This document shows, in pieces, positions 1-5,445 of a stretch of 6,632 nt of DNA. The position numbers and the translations under genes were made by a program. This DNA comes from Coriobacteriaceae bacterium (GTDB lineage Bacteria; Actinomycetota; Coriobacteriia; Coriobacteriales; UBA8131). Position 1 is the stretch's first letter, and every line of letters begins with the position of its first letter. Below the pieces are notes generated by a model. It searched no databases, was not told the origin of the DNA, and was given only the letters and a program-made list of their open reading frames with translations. The stretch spans positions 1 to 6,632 of the forward strand of contig JAAYYH010000202.1 in NCBI GenBank assembly GCA_012515495.1, in the 5' to 3' direction.

Positions 1-571
1 CGCCAACCATTTTCGTGGACAACCTTGCCTTATGGTCTTTAACACGAGCGATTTCTTCATCCTTGAGTCTGATGATTTCTTCTTTTACCTTGATCTCGGC
101 ACTGAATTTTTCCTTCAAGGAAGATTCGAGTAGTTTCTTCTCAATTTCTCTGGCTTTAAGCTCTCCGATGAGCTCGTCGCGTTCCTTCTCGATTTTATTT
201 ATCGCTTCTGTAACCGCTAGCTTCTTTTCTGTTTCAGAAGATTGGATCTTGGTGACAAGTTTATTTACTTCCGCATTTTTTTCGACTCCCGCCAACTCTA
301 CCTTTGCTAATAGTTTGGCGATTTCAGCATCTTTTTCGGCCTTAATTTCGCCGAGCATAGCCTCAGCCTTTGAAATGTTTGCTTGGAGCTGGTTTGTGAT
401 ATTGGCCTCTGCAAGCTTGACGGCGTTCTCCTTGTCCTTTAAAAACAGCGCCTCTCGCTCATTCAGCTCCTTTTCGAACTCGTGATTCCGTACTTGCCTG
501 AGAATATTCGCGTAATCTGCCTCATCAACCGTAAACACCTTGCCACAGTGTGGGCACCTAATCTCATTCAT
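1..571 (-). CDS. DUF2130 domain protein, N-terminal 190 residues (runs off left edge)
   Basis: The gene starts at ATG 571 and is open to the left edge of the window, so only the N-terminal 190 residues are visible; the family is usually somewhat over 400 residues. The start is set by a strong AGGAGG at 577-582, five bases before the ATG. Residues 4-11 (IRCPHCGK) form a CxxC knuckle typical of the family's N-terminus. Residues about 30-180 are rich in Glu, Lys, Ala and Leu with almost no Gly or Pro, and read as a long coiled coil. The visible end, KARLSTKMVG, is the hallmark entry into the conserved DUF2130 core. The function is unknown; I recall the core being grouped with nuclease-like folds but cannot confirm that here. 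It is probably cytoplasmic, since no signal or membrane segment is seen. No neighbouring gene appears to share its transcript in this window. Confidence 0.88.
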   Translation of the reverse strand, partial: MNEIRCPHCGKVFTVDEADYANILRQVRNHEFEKELNEREALFLKDKENAVKLAEANITNQLQANISKAEAMLGEIKAEKDAEIAKLLAKVELAGVEKNAEVNKLVTKIQSSETEKKLAVTEAINKIEKERDELIGELKAREIEKKLLESSLKEKFSAEIKVKEEIIRLKDEEIARVKDHKARLSTKMVG

Positions 572-945
572 TCGTTACCTCCTGAAGCTTACGGCATTTA
601 ATGAATATGTGTTCTCATGCGCAAAGATCCCTTTCCAAAAAATGCTTGGATAGGAGAATCCTTTATATTTCGTTTCATGAATGCCTTGAAACTACCCGCC
701 TATATGCTAGCAGTGTAACAGCACCCTGCACACTATTGCACATTAACGAAACGATTCTTGAATGGTGTCCCTTTTATATACCATTCACAAGCGTTGGCTA
801 GTCGTCCTGCCCACTCACGAGCTATAGTGAATTTGTTGGCAGCCAGTGTTAAGGATATTAGTAAGGTCGAAGTAATTATCGGTTAGAAGTGAGAGTGAAC
901 CCCCGCCTGTCTACCATTACAGTGTTTCTAGTCCTATGGTTTTTT
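572..945. other. Intergenic stretch without a convincing gene
   Basis: Roughly 370 bases upstream of the DUF2130 gene hold no reading frame with a ribosome binding site. An 8-bp perfect inverted repeat (TGAATGGT at 759-766, ACCATTCA at 780-787, 13-base loop) is the clearest structure. A plus-strand frame from ATG 617 reads a protein-like 33 residues to TAA 716-718 and then stays open to TAG 884-886; it may be a decayed gene or chance. A run of eight T at 940-947 directly borders the tRNA-derived repeat. No confident promoter for the DUF2130 gene was found. Confidence 0.5.
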
Positions 946-991
946 TTGGAGCGGGCAACGGGCCTCGAACCCGCGAATGATGGCTTGGGAA
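946..991 (-). repeat. Distal copy of tRNA-Gly 3' part (att-like direct repeat)
   Basis: These 46 bases match 3381-3426 in the same orientation with a single difference (C963 versus A3398, at the 3' end of the T loop). On the minus strand the copy contains the whole anticodon loop TTCCCAA, the 3' anticodon stem, variable loop, T arm, 3' acceptor strand and CCA. The 5' half of the tRNA is absent: beyond 991 the sequence no longer resembles a D arm or 5' acceptor strand, so this cannot be a working tRNA. A 3' tRNA fragment in direct orientation downstream of an intact tRNA gene is the standard trace left by site-specific integration. A stray tRNA pseudogene is the alternative. Confidence 0.75.
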
Positions 992-1317
992 TTGTGCTTC
1001 GCGCAAAAAAGTAAGAACGCCTAGTCACGTTTATGCTTGTATCAAGCGCAATAAGCAATGTCTTTTTGCGAGTAGATACAGTTACATTCTCACCAAATTC
1101 TTACCATAGGTTCTTCAACGGTTGAAAAGATACTAGCTGAGCATAAATCATTGGGCGGATTGTCGCTTGGTAGCGAATTACAGTGAAACGCATTCAAATG
1201 GACAATCACTTATGTCCATTAGGATACAGCCAATGCAGATGCAGTCAGCCTGATGATGTGCCTCCTCTCCCTATCAGGAAGCGGCACATCACCATTTTCG
1301 TATGCCATTACTGTTGT
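992..1317. other. Intergenic stretch with two hairpins after the lipoprotein gene
   Basis: No supported gene is present. Two perfect inverted repeats lie downstream of the lipoprotein stop. One has 9-bp arms (1254-1262 and 1283-1291, 20-base loop); the other has 8-bp arms (AATGGACA 1197-1204, TGTCCATT 1213-1220, 8-base loop). Neither is followed by a T run on the minus strand, so they are not classic intrinsic terminators but could end or stabilise the operon transcript. A short palindrome TTCAAC-G-GTTGAA lies at 1114-1126. Confidence 0.45.
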
Positions 1318-1755
1318 TCAAGAGTTCTCTTGGAAGAAGTCATCGAGTATCTCTTTCATGTCCTCGAAGTCAGCCGGTTTGTATATCCCTCTTGATTCTC
1401 CTTGTCCATTACTGTTTATATCTTGAAATACGGTAAAGCCGTTAATGATACTATAGCTAATTACAGTGGTTTTTCCACTCACATAAAAGTCGATGGCTGT
1501 ATCGCCGGTCCGCGCTTCTTGTACGGGGTCTCTTTCAAGTACTTGATCCTTCAGCTTGCCATAGAACTCTTCGATGATGGCCTTGTTCGTTACCTCGATC
1601 CGCTCGCCGTAATCGTTGCGCATCTCGATCTTTTCGATATCTTCCATCCCAATGCCTAATCCTTCGGAGAAGGTGATGGTTGCAGGTGCGAAGCTACAGC
1701 TGCAAAGACCAAGCGTCAAGATCATAGCAACGATGGGCTTGAATGCGCGTGTCAT
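1318..1755 (-). CDS. Small predicted lipoprotein, translationally coupled to the peptidase
   Basis: This encodes 145 residues from ATG 1755. A GTG at 1764 would add three residues but lies inside the ribosome binding site GAGGTGG (1761-1767), which is well spaced for the ATG, so the ATG is preferred. The N-terminus is basic then hydrophobic (residues 3-17) and ends in LCSC at 17-20. That gives a plausible lipobox with Cys20 as the lipidated residue; Cys18 is a poorer fit. The mature part is acidic, with short alternating beta and helix patterns (EKIEMRNDYGERIEVTNKA, then FYGKLKD), and has no recognised catalytic motif. It starts two bases after the peptidase stop, with its ribosome binding site inside the peptidase's last codons, so the two are made together. 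I do not recognise the family. An outer-membrane-leaflet-anchored inhibitor or immunity role for the peptidase is a guess from gene order, as in staphopain/staphostatin and SpeB/Spi operons. Confidence 0.8.
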   Translation of the reverse strand: MTRAFKPIVAMILTLGLCSCSFAPATITFSEGLGIGMEDIEKIEMRNDYGERIEVTNKAIIEEFYGKLKDQVLERDPVQEARTGDTAIDFYVSGKTTVISYSIINGFTVFQDINSNGQGESRGIYKPADFEDMKEILDDFFQENS

Positions 1756-1757
1756 GG

Positions 1758-3020
1758 CTACCACCTCGAATAACCAGCATCTCTTATAGTAGTTCTATAC
1801 GTGTAGAAGTTTGAGGTCGTTCGCGTCCATCCATCCAGTATCCTGAGATAATTGCCATCGTTGCACTCTTGGTAGCCAATTGCCACCATTGCGTGAGTCT
1901 CATACTGGGTGTCTTCAACGCTGAATTGCAGCATGTTTCCATTATTCAAGTTGATGGTAAACCAAGACCAGCAATTTCCGGCATCGAAAAATGGCCAGCT
2001 GTCTTGGATAAGACTAGAGCCCAGACGCGGGTAGCCACACATATTGGCATAGTCGTTTATGCCGCTATACTCCTGCCTTGCCGGAGTTCCGTCGCCATTA
2101 TAATCTGTCCCCATGCAGGCGAAGATCCTGCTATAGACATATGAGGTCGTGGAATACCAAAGGCCTGGAACCATTCTGGGCGAAAGTTGGGACCAATACC
2201 ACAGGAAGTTCATACCGGCAGTTGGTGCACAGTTGTTGCCGGGATAACCGAAGTCCGAGGTGACAAACCCAGGGTTCGTGCCACGGGTATACCCAGATAA
2301 AATCACATCACTGTAGATGATCTGATCAGCCTTCATGATGTTGCTGCTTTGGGAAGGACGACAGAGGGCAGTCTGGAGCGAACCTGTCTGCTCGGACTTT
2401 GCCATCAGATTCTCTAAATTTGAAATCGCCTCTTCGTTCTCATTGGCAGCCAGCGTCGCCGAATAAGACTCTTTGAGTGTGCTTTTGCTTTCCGTAACCG
2501 TCTCGCCACTGAGCAGGTCGGCGTATTGGTCTGTATCCTTATCTTCCTGTAGGTAGACGTAATCTGTCGGTGCTATTATCAGGTCGGAAGATTCTATTTT
2601 CCTGCCTTCCTCTTGCAGCATCACCGCATCAATGGCAGCATCGCCATCATAGGAGAAGGAGACGACCTGAGGGCTCAGAGCACTTGCGTCAACGATGATA
2701 TTGCCCTTGGCAACCCCTCCTGTCGACGATCTGAATAGGTATCTGTTCGCGTTGCTGTCGAAGTCATAGAGAGCCACGACGTCCTCTATGACAGTCGTAT
2801 CATCCCAGTTCGATTCCGAATCAGATATCCGCCCATCGATTAAGCTATCGGCTATTAAAGCAGCTTCCTCCTCGGATATATAAGCCGAGGCAGCCATACT
2901 TTTTCCTGCTCCACTGGATTGGGCATATGCTGATAACGGAACGGAGAGAGTGAGTGAGATGACCAGAAAAGCCGATAAGGTACAAAATATCTTGTTGGAG
3001 TGTTTTCTCTTGCTTGACAT
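1758..3020 (-). CDS. Secreted papain-fold cysteine peptidase (C39-like/C10-like) with prodomain
   Basis: This encodes 420 residues from ATG 3020, preceded by AAGGAG at 3027-3032 with a six-base spacer. Residues 1-33 form a signal peptide: basic MSSKRKHSNK, a hydrophobic core, then an AYA-like cleavage site. Residues about 45-135 resemble the prodomain of secreted cysteine peptidases such as streptopain (helical EEEAALIADSLI, then a VALYDFDS strand and a NIIVDA strand). A polar, probably flexible segment (140-230) follows. The catalytic domain is about 235-420. Cys264 in GNNCAPTAG is the likely nucleophile, His376 in THAMVAIGY the general base, and Asp396 in LRILDGW the third residue, in the order expected for this fold. 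The protein is presumably exported as a zymogen and acts outside the membrane; its substrate is unknown. It is the first gene of a two-gene operon with the lipoprotein and lies inside the tRNA-bracketed segment. Fold and secretion are well supported; the exact MEROPS family is not. Confidence 0.82.
   Translation of the reverse strand: MSSKRKHSNKIFCTLSAFLVISLTLSVPLSAYAQSSGAGKSMAASAYISEEEAALIADSLIDGRISDSESNWDDTTVIEDVVALYDFDSNANRYLFRSSTGGVAKGNIIVDASALSPQVVSFSYDGDAAIDAVMLQEEGRKIESSDLIIAPTDYVYLQEDKDTDQYADLLSGETVTESKSTLKESYSATLAANENEEAISNLENLMAKSEQTGSLQTALCRPSQSSNIMKADQIIYSDVILSGYTRGTNPGFVTSDFGYPGNNCAPTAGMNFLWYWSQLSPRMVPGLWYSTTSYVYSRIFACMGTDYNGDGTPARQEYSGINDYANMCGYPRLGSSLIQDSWPFFDAGNCWSWFTINLNNGNMLQFSVEDTQYETHAMVAIGYQECNDGNYLRILDGWTRTTSNFYTYRTTIRDAGYSRW
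1761..1767 (-). promoter_or_regulatory. Ribosome binding site that fixes the lipoprotein start
   Basis: GAGGTGG on the minus strand lies within the last codons of the peptidase gene and places GAGG eight bases before ATG 1755. It overlaps the alternative GTG 1764, which therefore cannot be served by it. Its position implies translational coupling of the two genes. Confidence 0.65.
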
Positions 3021-3039
3021 GAATTACTCCTTCAAAACG

Positions 3040-3055
3040 AGCTCAAGCATGAGCT
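3040..3055 (-). promoter_or_regulatory. Small leader hairpin before the peptidase ribosome binding site
   Basis: AGCTCA at 3040-3045 and TGAGCT at 3050-3055 form a perfect 6-bp stem with a 4-base loop, a few bases upstream of the AAGGAG. It could modulate translation or mRNA stability, but so short a stem may be chance. Confidence 0.25.
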
Positions 3056-3120
3056 TCGGAGTGTATCCAATCACTGAATATGAATTTAAGGCATCCGCAT
3101 AGGCATCACCTGAAAAGAAC

Positions 3121-3136
3121 AATCATTAGAATGATT
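3121..3136. promoter_or_regulatory. Operator-like palindrome upstream of the peptidase gene
   Basis: AATCATT-AG-AATGATT is a perfect 7-bp inverted repeat with a 2-base centre, about 100 bases before the peptidase ATG. The size and symmetry suit a dimeric repressor. It lies just downstream of the candidate promoter at 3147-3175, where a bound protein would block transcription. No regulator gene is present in the window. Confidence 0.35.
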
Positions 3137-3146
3137 CTGGCTTTTC

Positions 3147-3175
3147 ATGGTAGTACCAATTACTCTCGAATGCAA
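3147..3175 (-). promoter_or_regulatory. Weak candidate promoter for the peptidase-lipoprotein operon
   Basis: On the minus strand TTGCAT (3170-3175) and TACCAT (3147-3152) are separated by 17 bases. The -35 matches consensus at three of six positions and the -10 at four of six. It is the best-spaced pair I found between the tRNA terminator and the peptidase, but is not strong. Confidence 0.25.
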
Positions 3176-3235
3176 ATAAAACAATGACCTGTTCCCCTAC
3201 CCATACCAGCATGCTTGTCGCCCAAGGCGTTGATG

Positions 3236-3340
3236 CTAAGCCCGTTCAATCTCGCCTTTGGCAACTAAAGCTTGAATCCGCGATAATATAAAAACAGGCA
3301 AACGACCATAATTAGGTTGTCTACCTTTCGCTATGAAAAG
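3236..3340 (-). pseudogene. Coding-like fragment without a start, next to the tRNA 3' end
   Basis: A 34-codon open stretch ending in TAG (3236-3238) reads in part as RLPVFILSRIQALVAKGEIE, which has the look of a genuine amphipathic C-terminal helix rather than random translation. It has no start codon or ribosome binding site: upstream the frame enters the tRNA terminator hairpin and meets a stop. Its place just inside the tRNA boundary is where an integrated element often carries its recombinase or excisionase, so it may be the tail of a lost gene. I do not recognise the family, and a chance open frame is possible. An imperfect 10-bp inverted repeat (GCCCAAGGCG near 3220, CGCCTTTGGC near 3253) overlaps it. 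Confidence 0.22.
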
Positions 3341-3384
3341 CCAACAGACTCGAGAGAACAACTATGTTCCCTCGAGTCTGTTGG
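3341..3384 (-). terminator. Intrinsic terminator of tRNA-Gly, stem includes the CCA end
   Basis: CCAACAGACTCGAG (3341-3354) and CTCGAGTCTGTTGG (3371-3384) pair perfectly over 14 bp. After one mismatch, five more pairs close a 4-base ACTA loop, giving a stem of about 20 bp. On the minus strand the hairpin is followed by CTTTTC, a short U tract. The first three stem bases on the RNA are the tRNA's own CCA. The U tract is modest, so the hairpin may also serve as a 3' processing signal. Confidence 0.65.
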
Positions 3385-3426
3385 AGCGGGCAACGGGACT
3401 CGAACCCGCGAATGATGGCTTGGGAA
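3381..3426 (-). repeat. Proximal att-like repeat within tRNA-Gly
   Basis: This is the intact-tRNA copy of the 46-bp direct repeat, with its partner at 946-991. It covers the anticodon loop through CCA plus one base. Because both copies contain the complete 3' half, insertion and excision would leave a functional tRNA. Confidence 0.75.
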
Positions 3427-3456
3427 GCCATTGCCTTACCGCTTGGCTATGCCCGC
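3382..3456 (-). tRNA. tRNA-Gly(CCC)
   Basis: Read on the minus strand, the cloverleaf is complete. The acceptor stem GCGGGCA pairs with TGCCCGC. The D arm is GCC...GGC. The anticodon stem ATGGC/GCCAT encloses loop TTCCCAA with anticodon CCC. The T arm is GCGGG-TTCGAGT-CCCGT. The discriminator base is T and CCA is encoded. It decodes GGG. The gene lies about 140 bases downstream of the TrkA-like operon with its own -10 box, and is the apparent integration site for the neighbouring segment. Confidence 0.96.
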
Positions 3457-3470
3457 TCGTGTGCCAAACG

Positions 3471-3476
3471 ATTCTA
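3471..3476 (-). promoter_or_regulatory. -10 box for tRNA-Gly
   Basis: TAGAAT on the minus strand (five of six consensus bases) ends 15 bases before the mature tRNA 5' end, allowing a leader of roughly eight bases. No good -35 is seen at 16-18 bases further upstream, so the call rests on the -10 and its position. Confidence 0.45.
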
Positions 3477-3594
3477 ACACAACTACAGCCGTCGTTTTGG
3501 TTGATAGCTGTGCTTTAAGCTAACCATTGATGCAGCTAGTTAGGTGAGCATACGCCACATCGGCCGCCATTCAAACCAACAGCCATCCTCAACC

Positions 3595-4290
3595 TCAGCT
3601 CTTGTCGCTATCGGAACTCAAACAGCTCCACAATACATCACGCACCTCATCCTCAAGGCCCTCCTTGCTTACCGCCATCACAACATCACCTGGATAAAGC
3701 ATTGTTGACCCTTTGACGATCTCAAGGGCCTCTCCGCGGCTCACAGCGACTAGGAGACTACCTTCCGGCAGTGTTATATCCGAAACTTTAACGCTTCGGG
3801 CTTCACTTCTCTCCTGCGATCTGGGGATGGTTACCTCTGTAATCAACAGATTGCCCTGAGACAGAGACATCACCGCATGGACTGCGCCTTCAAGTGCTTC
3901 TTTCTCGATCAGTCGGGAGATCACTGATGTTGATGAGACCGCTTCTATTCCCATGCGTCTGAATATACGCTCATTTCGAGGGCTGTTAACCCTTGCGATA
4001 GTGCGGGAGACACCAAACACCGTTGACGCAACCTCGCACGAAACCAAGTTCACGTCATCGTCTCCGGTTGTCGCAACAAAGATATCGGCATGCTCACAGC
4101 CAGCATCGCCTTGATACAGTGAGTCACAACCATCACCATGGATGATCAGTGCCTGTTGGGGCAGCGCCTGGCTGAGAAGCTCAATGCGCTTGTCGTTTTG
4201 TTCGATAATCGCAACCTCATGACCACTGATAAGCATGGTCTTGGCCAAATACTCACCAATTTTCCCACCACCATTGACTACGATGTACAT
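3595..4290 (-). CDS. trkA: TrkA-family potassium uptake regulator (second of pair, CeoB/CeoC type)
   Basis: This encodes 231 residues with a TrkA_N Rossmann domain (about 2-118) and a TrkA_C domain (about 140-222). The nucleotide-binding glycines are G7, G9 and G12 (NGGGKIG), and Glu30 at the end of the second strand (VAIIEQN) is the usual acidic residue for the adenosine ribose. Such proteins form cytoplasmic rings under a Trk/Ktr-type potassium channel and gate it in response to bound nucleotide. At about 220 residues it is a single RCK unit, half of E. coli TrkA, so two different units are likely to pair. AGGGAG sits six bases before ATG 4290, and the gene lies 22 bases after the first trkA, forming an operon. 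No membrane subunit is present here. The downstream gap to the tRNA shows no clear terminator. Confidence 0.9.
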   Translation of the reverse strand: MYIVVNGGGKIGEYLAKTMLISGHEVAIIEQNDKRIELLSQALPQQALIIHGDGCDSLYQGDAGCEHADIFVATTGDDDVNLVSCEVASTVFGVSRTIARVNSPRNERIFRRMGIEAVSSTSVISRLIEKEALEGAVHAVMSLSQGNLLITEVTIPRSQERSEARSVKVSDITLPEGSLLVAVSRGEALEIVKGSTMLYPGDVVMAVSKEGLEDEVRDVLWSCLSSDSDKS

Positions 4291-4312
4291 CTCACGCTCC
4301 CTGGCTTCTCAA

Positions 4313-4969
4313 TTATGAGTACATGAAAGTGGAAAAATACTCCAGAAGTTCTTTGCGCACACAGGCTAACACGATATCTTCGTGATAGAGGATGCTATCT
4401 TTGGTGGGAATGGAGCTCAGTGAACGATCCTTGCGCTCAAAAGCCACGATGGCAATCTCGTGGTCACGCTCTAGATCGGCAACCCTGATGGAATCGTTGT
4501 CAATTGATGACAGGTCCAACGAGAACCGAAGCACCTCATACTCACCAAATGTATCGACATGATTTCCGTGTCCCGCCATGATCTTGGAATATATCTCCTC
4601 GGCAACCAGGGTGGTCCCACAGACATAATCCAACCCCAGCTGCATGTACGTTGTTTCCCTGTCTGGATTGTATAGTCTGGCCAGGACATGAGGTACGCCA
4701 AAAAGCTTGCGTGCTACCTCGGCAATCATCAGGTTGGAATTGTCCCTGTCGGTAACAGCTGCCAATACATCGCATTCCTCAACGCCAGCTTCCAACAGGA
4801 TCTCTTCATCAAAACCAACTCCAACTATCGTCTGTCCTCCAAAGGAGCGCCCCAAACTATTAAACGCTTTAGGGTTGTTATCGATCACTACAACATTGTT
4901 ATCGCTTTCCGAAAAAAGCATGGCAAGCTGCGAGCCAACCCTTCCGCAACCCACGATGATGATGTTCAT
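4313..4969 (-). CDS. trkA: TrkA-family potassium uptake regulator (first of pair, CeoB/CeoC type)
   Basis: This encodes 218 residues from ATG 4969, with AAGGGG at 4975-4980 five bases upstream. The Rossmann motif GCGRVG at residues 7-12 and Asp30 (VVVIDNN) are textbook for TrkA_N. The N-terminal domain runs to about 117 and TrkA_C covers about 135-215. It presumably assembles with the adjacent trkA product into the gating ring of a potassium transporter encoded elsewhere, as with mycobacterial ceoB and ceoC, which are likewise adjacent. Unlike its partner, whose motif is NGGGKIG with a Glu, this copy has the fully standard motif and Asp, so the two may differ in ligand preference; that is inference. 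The promoter is not clear in the short gap upstream. Confidence 0.92.
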   Translation of the reverse strand: MNIIIVGCGRVGSQLAMLFSESDNNVVVIDNNPKAFNSLGRSFGGQTIVGVGFDEEILLEAGVEECDVLAAVTDRDNSNLMIAEVARKLFGVPHVLARLYNPDRETTYMQLGLDYVCGTTLVAEEIYSKIMAGHGNHVDTFGEYEVLRFSLDLSSIDNDSIRVADLERDHEIAIVAFERKDRSLSSIPTKDSILYHEDIVLACVRKELLEYFSTFMYS

Positions 4970-5054
4970 GAAATCCCCTTCGAGAATCCAACGTTTTCTA
5001 CCAATGTATCGTACTACAAATCACGGAGTGGATACCACGCCGCAACAACAGCAA

Positions 5055-5079
5055 CAGCGCCATCATAAGTATGGCGCTG
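5055..5079 (-). terminator. Probable terminator of the zinc-ribbon gene
   Basis: CAGCGCCAT (5055-5063) and ATGGCGCTG (5071-5079) form a 9-bp GC-rich perfect stem with a 7-base loop. On the minus strand it is followed by TTGCTGTTGTTG, T-rich but interrupted. It lies between the zinc-ribbon gene and the trkA pair, suggesting separate transcripts, perhaps with read-through. Confidence 0.5.
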
Positions 5080-5111
5080 CGGCAGATATCAGGTCCGTTA
5101 TGTTATGAAGA

Positions 5112-5255
5112 CTATTTTTTGATGAAGAGGTTAAGCTTGCCCCCGCAGGAAGGACAGGTTCCCTTGAGCATGGGACGACCGTTCTTCGTCGTAACCTCAT
5201 TTACATCTTGCATGGTCTTTTTCTCTTTGCATTTAACACAATAGGCTTCTGCCAT
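5112..5255 (-). CDS. DUF5679-type small zinc-ribbon protein
   Basis: This encodes 47 residues from ATG 5255, with GGAGGT at 5261-5266 five bases before the start. Two knuckles, CVKC at residues 6-9 and CPSC at 34-37, would bind one zinc. Between them lies a basic stretch with VTTKNGRPMLKG, the signature of the DUF5679 family as I know it. The short length, dense Lys content and strong ribosome binding site indicate a real, well-expressed cytoplasmic protein. Its function is unknown; an RNA- or ribosome-associated role would fit the composition but nothing here shows it. It has its own apparent terminator and is probably monocistronic. A diverged ribosomal zinc-ribbon protein is the main alternative, less likely because the motif fits DUF5679 closely. 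Confidence 0.85.
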   Translation of the reverse strand: MAEAYCVKCKEKKTMQDVNEVTTKNGRPMLKGTCPSCGGKLNLFIKK

Positions 5256-5445
5256 GAAACACCTCCGCTTATCTGAGCTTCAATACTGTGAACAACAATT
5301 TTGTACGCTATTCAAATCTATTGCAAAGGATACAACAAGATTCACTGGTGCCAGACCATTTTGCAAATAAAAGCAGGTAATCAACCGTAAATCGTCGTCT
5401 TTTACCGCGCCCTGAGGCAACTTCTTGTTGTCAAGCTGAGGTAAC

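Larger units (their letters stand above)
946..3426. mobile_element. Candidate 2.4-kb island at tRNA-Gly, no integrase
   Basis: The two 46-bp tRNA-derived repeats bracket a segment whose excised circle would be 2,435 bp. The intact tRNA sits at one end and the truncated 3' copy at the other, in direct orientation. This matches integration into a tRNA gene by a tyrosine recombinase whose crossover region extends to the anticodon loop. The cargo is the peptidase and lipoprotein pair. Neither an integrase nor an excisionase is visible, so the segment would need help in trans or is a deletion remnant. By eye, base composition and codon use do not differ clearly from the neighbours, which argues against recent arrival from a distant source. 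The single mismatch between repeats also suggests some age. Confidence 0.4.

Noticed and set aside
15..485. Long plus-strand open frame, Ser- and Phe-rich
   Set aside because: It is the complement of the DUF2130 coiled coil. The minus-strand frame has the ribosome binding site and family motifs, and the Ser/Phe richness is what a Glu/Lys coiled coil gives on the opposite strand.
601..801. Plus-strand 66-codon frame
   Set aside because: It has no ribosome binding site and a Cys/Leu-rich composition with no recognisable domain; its codons look random.
876..1058. Minus-strand 60-codon frame across the distal tRNA repeat
   Set aside because: It translates through the tRNA-derived sequence and lacks a ribosome binding site.
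1219..1308. 29-residue minus-strand ORF nine bases after the lipoprotein stop
   Set aside because: It has no ribosome binding site and crosses the 9-bp hairpin, so it is better read as untranslated trailer.
1756..1764. GTG 1764 as the lipoprotein start
   Set aside because: The GTG lies within the GAGGTGG that serves ATG 1755, and nothing suitable is upstream of it at the right distance.
4688..5108. Two plus-strand frames antisense to the first trkA gene
   Set aside because: They are complements of an unmistakable TrkA_N domain, with no ribosome binding site or conserved motif.
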